A stretch of DNA of 17,013 nucleotides from Streptomyces flaveolus (GTDB taxonomy: Bacteria; Actinomycetota; Actinomycetes; Streptomycetales; Streptomycetaceae). Numbering within the stretch: position 1 is the first letter of the stretch; each line of letters opens with the position of its first letter. The position numbers and the translations under genes are program-made. Positions 13,999-17,013 of the stretch are shown here, piece by piece. The stretch spans positions 1-17,013 of the forward strand of contig NZ_JNWV01000076.1 in assembly GCF_000716535.1 (NCBI RefSeq). The letters are read 5' to 3'. The notes below the pieces were generated by a model. That model ran no database searches. It had not been told where the DNA came from and was given only the letters and a program-made list of their open reading frames with translations.

Positions 13999-15009
13999 TC
14001 AGCGCTCGAAGACCGCCGTCGCCACGGGCACCGCCAGCAGCAGACTGAGCCCGACCAGCGGGAGCCGGTCCAGCCACAGGACGGCGGCGAACTCGCGCAG
14101 GGTCGCGGAGAGCCAGTACACGGGGGAGGCCGGCGCGCCGATGACGTCGACGGGGACGCCGGCGCGGCGGGCCAGCAGGGTGGTGCGGTAGACGTGGAAG
14201 CCGCTGGTGACCACCGTGGCCCGGTGGCCGGGACCGGCGCGTTCCATGAGGGCCTCGCTGAAGCGGAGGTTCTGCCAGGTGTTGACGGAGCGGTCCTCCC
14301 GCACGATCCGGTCGGAGGACACTCCGCGGGCGCCCAGGTAGTCGGCCATGGCGTCCGCCTCGGAGACGACCTCGTCGTCGCCCTGCCCGCCCGAGACGAC
14401 GAACGTCACAGGATCCGTGTCCGGTACGTCCGGCGCGTCCACCGCGAGGGCGCGCTCCAGCCTGCGCCGCAGCAACGGGCCGGGCCGGTCGCCGTCGAGC
14501 CCGGCGCCCAGGACGACGACATGGGTGGTCCCCGGAGGCGGGGTGCTGCGCCCCCGGACGATCACGTACCCGGTGAAGACGAGGAAGAGCAGCGAGAGGT
14601 ACCCCGCGGCCGCGTTCACCGCGACCATGAGCCCACCCGCCACCTCGCCGCCGACCGCGTACAGGACGGCGTCGAGGCCGAGCACCGCCAGCACCGCGCA
14701 GCCGGCGGCGCCGGTGGCGAGCAACGGCGTCTGCGGCCCGTAGCGCCGGACCAGGAGGACGGCGTCGACCAGCAGGAGCAGGCCCAGCGCGAGCGCCCCG
14801 AGCAGGGCGAGGACGGCGAGCACGGTGGCGACGGTGTGGTGGGTCTGCGCGCTGCGGGCGGACACACCGAGTCCGGCAGACGTCACCGCGAGGCAGAACA
14901 GGACCGCGGTGGAGAACCGGTGCGGCGCCAGCACGGCATGCACGAGGCCGCCCGCGGCGAACACCGCCGCGGCAAGGTACTCCGGGTACTCCGACACGTC
15001 CCGCACCAC
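13999..15009 (-). CDS. YdcF-family (DUF218) membrane protein
   Basis: Seen: 336 residues from GTG 15009 (GTG 15006 is equally possible), with GGGAG six bases upstream. The frame to 15252 is an out-of-context extension. Helices lie at about 10-28, 33-50, 58-87, 93-120 and 125-152. A cytoplasmic or surface DUF218 domain (162-295) and a last helix (about 314-334) follow. DUF218 motifs are clear: THVVVLGAGLDGDRPGPLL (162-180), VVSGGQGDDEVVSEADAMADYL (204-225), EDRSVNTWQNLRFS (238-251) and VVTSGFHVYR (266-275). Family knowledge: YdcF/SanA/ElyC proteins act at the envelope, some on peptidoglycan or polysaccharide precursors, and E. coli YdcF binds S-adenosylmethionine. The exact role here is unknown. 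It lies 148 bp upstream of the reductase gene in the same direction. Confidence 0.88.
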   Translation of the reverse strand: MVRDVSEYPEYLAAAVFAAGGLVHAVLAPHRFSTAVLFCLAVTSAGLGVSARSAQTHHTVATVLAVLALLGALALGLLLLVDAVLLVRRYGPQTPLLATGAAGCAVLAVLGLDAVLYAVGGEVAGGLMVAVNAAAGYLSLLFLVFTGYVIVRGRSTPPPGTTHVVVLGAGLDGDRPGPLLRRRLERALAVDAPDVPDTDPVTFVVSGGQGDDEVVSEADAMADYLGARGVSSDRIVREDRSVNTWQNLRFSEALMERAGPGHRATVVTSGFHVYRTTLLARRAGVPVDVIGAPASPVYWLSATLREFAAVLWLDRLPLVGLSLLLAVPVATAVFER

Positions 15010-15177
15010 TCCGCTCTCCCGCCCGCGGGGCCCCGGGGCCCGTCCCCGCCCGCCTGTCGCCGCCTGCGCGTTCCCGGGCTCGCGCAGCGCGGCGGACCTG
15101 GTGCGGACGGCCGCCCGACATCCTCGCAGACCGGCTGCGACGCGCCGCAGGCGGGCGTACGTTGCCCCGGGCGGCTC

Positions 15178-15985
15178 GGCCCGATGGCGGAGAGCAGCTC
15201 GACCCGCTCGGGCGTGAGCGTGGCGGCTCTGGATCTCTGGTTGCTGATCCATGCCCCCAGCCGGAGCTCCCGCTGCACCTGGTCCTCGCCGTCGTCCTCG
15301 CCCATGGTGATCGTTTCGGTGTGCTTGCGCGGCACTCGAAGGTGCCCCTCACGCTCGAAGAACTGTCGGGCGGCGGCGAGGTGCATCGCCCACTTGTCGG
15401 CCTGACTCATGCGGGGCTTGGGCTTCTCGTCCTCGGTCGCGGGTTGGATGCCGAGGATGTGTTGGCACAGCCATTGCTGGACGGTGGTGAGATTGTCCCA
15501 GCTGAGACGGACGCAGCGTTGGGTGAGGTGGAAGCCTCGCTGCCACTCGACCGGCCAGGCGGGGCACCACGAGGGGGCGATGTCCTCGAGCTGCTCGCGC
15601 CGCTCCTGCGACAAGACGCCGGCCGACGGCTGAACCGGCAGGCCTTCGGCCCGCCGCTCGCCGCCGGCGAGCCGGTGTTCTCCCCGAGCGCCCTGCGCCA
15701 GCTCATCGCCGATCCATGCCCCGAGCCGGAGCTCCCGCTCCTCCTGGTCCTCGCCGACGAGGATCCGTTCGACGTGCTTCCTCGGGACTCGTAGGTGTCC
15801 TTCGCGTTGGTAGTACTGGGTGGCGGCGGTGAGGTTGAGGGCCCATTTGTCGGCCTGGGTACGGCGCGGGCGCGGCTTCTCGTCCTCGGTGGCGGGCTCG
15901 ATCCCGAAGACCTGCTCGCACATCCACTGCTGTGCGCCTGTGAGCTTGTCCCAGGCCGAGGCGGACCAGATCCGTTCCGGCGTCG
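15178..15985 (-). pseudogene. Helicase-associated-domain segment, two tandem repeats, broken at both ends
   Basis: Seen: in the minus frame read from about 15985, two copies of a helicase-associated (HA, PF03457-like) unit. Copy 1 starts at WDKLTGAQQWMC (15953) and copy 2 at WDNLTTVQQWLC (15500), exactly 453 bp apart. Each continues with GI(E/Q)PATEDEKP(R/K)PR, ADKWA, (Q/E)REGHLRVPRKH and RELRLGAWI. Between them lies a linker with APSWCPAWPVEWQRGFHL. Family knowledge: strings of these units form the C-terminal half of large helicases common near Streptomyces chromosome ends. There is no start codon or helicase motif upstream; the segment is joined out of frame to a TniQ gene. At the 3' end the usual terminus is missing after LLSAIG and the frame runs on into the YdcF region. 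Inference: a transplanted or deleted remnant. Confidence 0.7.
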
Positions 15986-16674
15986 CCACCCGCCAACTGG
16001 TGCAGGCGGCGCGGCCAGATCTCCTCCTGCTCCCAGTGCAGAGCCTGCTCCCACCACCGGGCCACCACCGCATGGGCCACCGCGAAAGCCTGCGCCGGAT
16101 CCACCCCGGCCCGCCCCGCACGCCGCACCACACCCGCCCACCGCCGCTGCGCGGCGACCACCTCCGGCACCCCGTGCACATCCAGGTACTCCAGCGGCTG
16201 GTCGGCGTCCGCGTCCAGCAGCCACCGCCCGTGCCGCACGCACACCCGCCGCCAGCGCGGCAGGTACCGCACCGCCCGCACCGCCTGCCCGGTGCGCCGC
16301 GCGGTGCACAACCGGCACCCGAACGCGGCCGGCCCCACCACCGCGCCCGCCGCCCGCCACCGCGCCTGCGGCACACCAGCCTCCCGGCCGGTGCTGATCT
16401 TCGGATCGTCCACGGTGAACCCCGGCAGCGCCCGGGCCAGCACCTCGTACCCGGTCCCGCACAGCTCGGCGAGCGCACCCCGCCCGGCCTCGTTGAGGAC
16501 GACCTCCGCATCGGCGCGCACACCGCCGCCCTGGTGCCGCACGGGGGAGTTGCGGCATGTCCACAGCCGCAGCACGCCCGCGGCCGGCAGGCTGTAACGC
16601 GCCGCCGCTCGATGGATCAGCGACGCGGTCAGCTCCCCGGCCAGCGGCACGATCCGTAACGCCCCTGCTCCCAC
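15703..16674 (-). pseudogene. TniQ-family protein, C-terminally replaced
   Basis: Seen: GTG 16674 with AGGAG five bases upstream starts LRIVPLAGELTASLIHRAAA (6-25), the hallmark N-terminus of TniQ. A Zn-knuckle follows as C120-R-L-C123 and C145-V-R-H148, then helices to about residue 235 (EEIWPRRLHQLAGGDAGTDL). Family knowledge: TniQ/TnsD proteins choose the target site of Tn5053/Tn7-type transposons, working with the TniA/TniB or TnsB/TnsC transposase and ATPase; none of these partners is visible in this window. After about 15970 the frame crosses DNA that encodes a helicase-associated domain in another frame, so residues 236-323 are arginine-rich read-through. A TTA codon at residue 6 (16657-16659) would make expression bldA-dependent. 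Inference: the N-terminal two thirds of a TniQ gene, probably inactive. Confidence 0.72.
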
Positions 16675-16680
16675 ATGTTC

Positions 16681-17013
16681 TCCTCATGGCACGCCCACCG
16701 TCATGCCCCCACCCGGGCCGGTGCCCCATCATGATCCGGCGCCCACCTGCGCAGCCAGGGCAGATGCCTGCACCGCGGGCACAGGCGTGCAGTGCGGCGC
16801 ACACCGCGCCCGGCGCGCTGACATGCACGGACCGACCAGGGCTCGGTTCCTAACCGCCGGGATGCGGTGCGCAGACAGCAGGCCAGTCCGCGGCGGCGCA
16901 TCGGGCACCGTCTGCCCCGTTATCTTCTTCGCGGCCCTGCAAGAGGGCTGCTGGCCTCCGGGCCCGGTATGACTGTTGCCCCCTGTCGAACGGATGACCT
17001 GGGGGGTGGTGTC
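16681..17013. other. Right-end stretch without a supported gene
   Basis: About 330 bp upstream of the TniQ gene. Minus-strand frames ending near 16700 (for example CPRCRHLPWLRRW) look coding-like only in short patches and have no ribosome binding site. I could not find a tniB/tnsC gene end or a transposon terminal repeat here. The promoter of the TniQ gene should lie in this stretch, but I see no clear boxes. Confidence 0.45.

Noticed and set aside
13306..15405. A 699-codon plus-strand frame and a 664-codon minus-strand frame across the reductase and YdcF genes
   Set aside because: Both cross several well-defined genes in the wrong frame and have Arg/Pro/Gly/His-rich composition without domains.
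16976..17013. TGTTGCCCCC/TGTCGAAC sequence at the right edge as a Tn7/Tn5053-type transposon end
   Set aside because: It starts with TGT as such ends do, but no matching inverted copy or repeated binding sites could be found in the window.

Overview
The window is very GC-rich with strong G/C preference at third codon positions, GTG starts, purine-rich ribosome binding sites and few TTA codons. This points to a Streptomyces or close actinomycete. The gene content suggests accessory DNA such as a chromosome arm or a linear or integrative element: short hypothetical genes, an IS630 transposase, and broken pieces of a Mrr-type restriction enzyme, a replication-relaxation protein, a TniQ protein and a helicase-associated-domain protein. 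No rRNA, tRNA, CRISPR array or replication origin was recognised.

Layout. 1-1376: a DHA2-type drug exporter cut by the left edge. 1388-2510: an IS630-family transposase on the minus strand whose first ~40 codons are frame-disrupted. 2540-3420: a gene-poor stretch, then a 68-residue membrane peptide and the C-terminal scrap of a Mrr endonuclease. 3571-4122: a single-pass membrane protein ending at a strong terminator. 4178-5602: a minus-strand pair (a small frame-disrupted ORF overlapping a 62-residue Cys-rich protein by ATGA), divergent from a 308-residue helical protein of unknown function.

5745-10826 is the most coherent block. It holds a ricin-type lectin and a 940-residue AfsR-like regulator (winged helix, BTAD, NB-ARC, TPR) on the minus strand. 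Divergently it holds a 323-residue lipoprotein and a 118-residue secreted protein in one probable operon. The 187-bp gap between regulator and lipoprotein carries two CAAGGT repeats exactly 11 bp apart, the geometry used by SARP/AfsR-type regulators. The operon ends in two perfect GC-rich hairpins. A surface or exported module controlled by an ATP-binding sensor-regulator is a reasonable inference, but nothing in the sequence gives its chemical role.

10827-12850: intergenic DNA, a 189-residue hypothetical protein on the minus strand, and the N-terminal part of a replication-relaxation protein. 12857-15009: minus-strand housekeeping-type accessory genes, namely a VOC-fold protein translationally coupled to a RibD/DHFR-like reductase, preceded by a YdcF/DUF218 membrane protein. 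15178-16674: the N-terminal two thirds of a TniQ protein joined out of frame to a helicase-associated-domain segment with two tandem repeats 453 bp apart. The last 330 bp hold no gene I can support.

No clearly new defence or biosynthetic system is demonstrated. The best candidates for a second look are the AfsR-like/lipoprotein/secreted-protein/lectin block and the Cys-rich/helical divergent pair.
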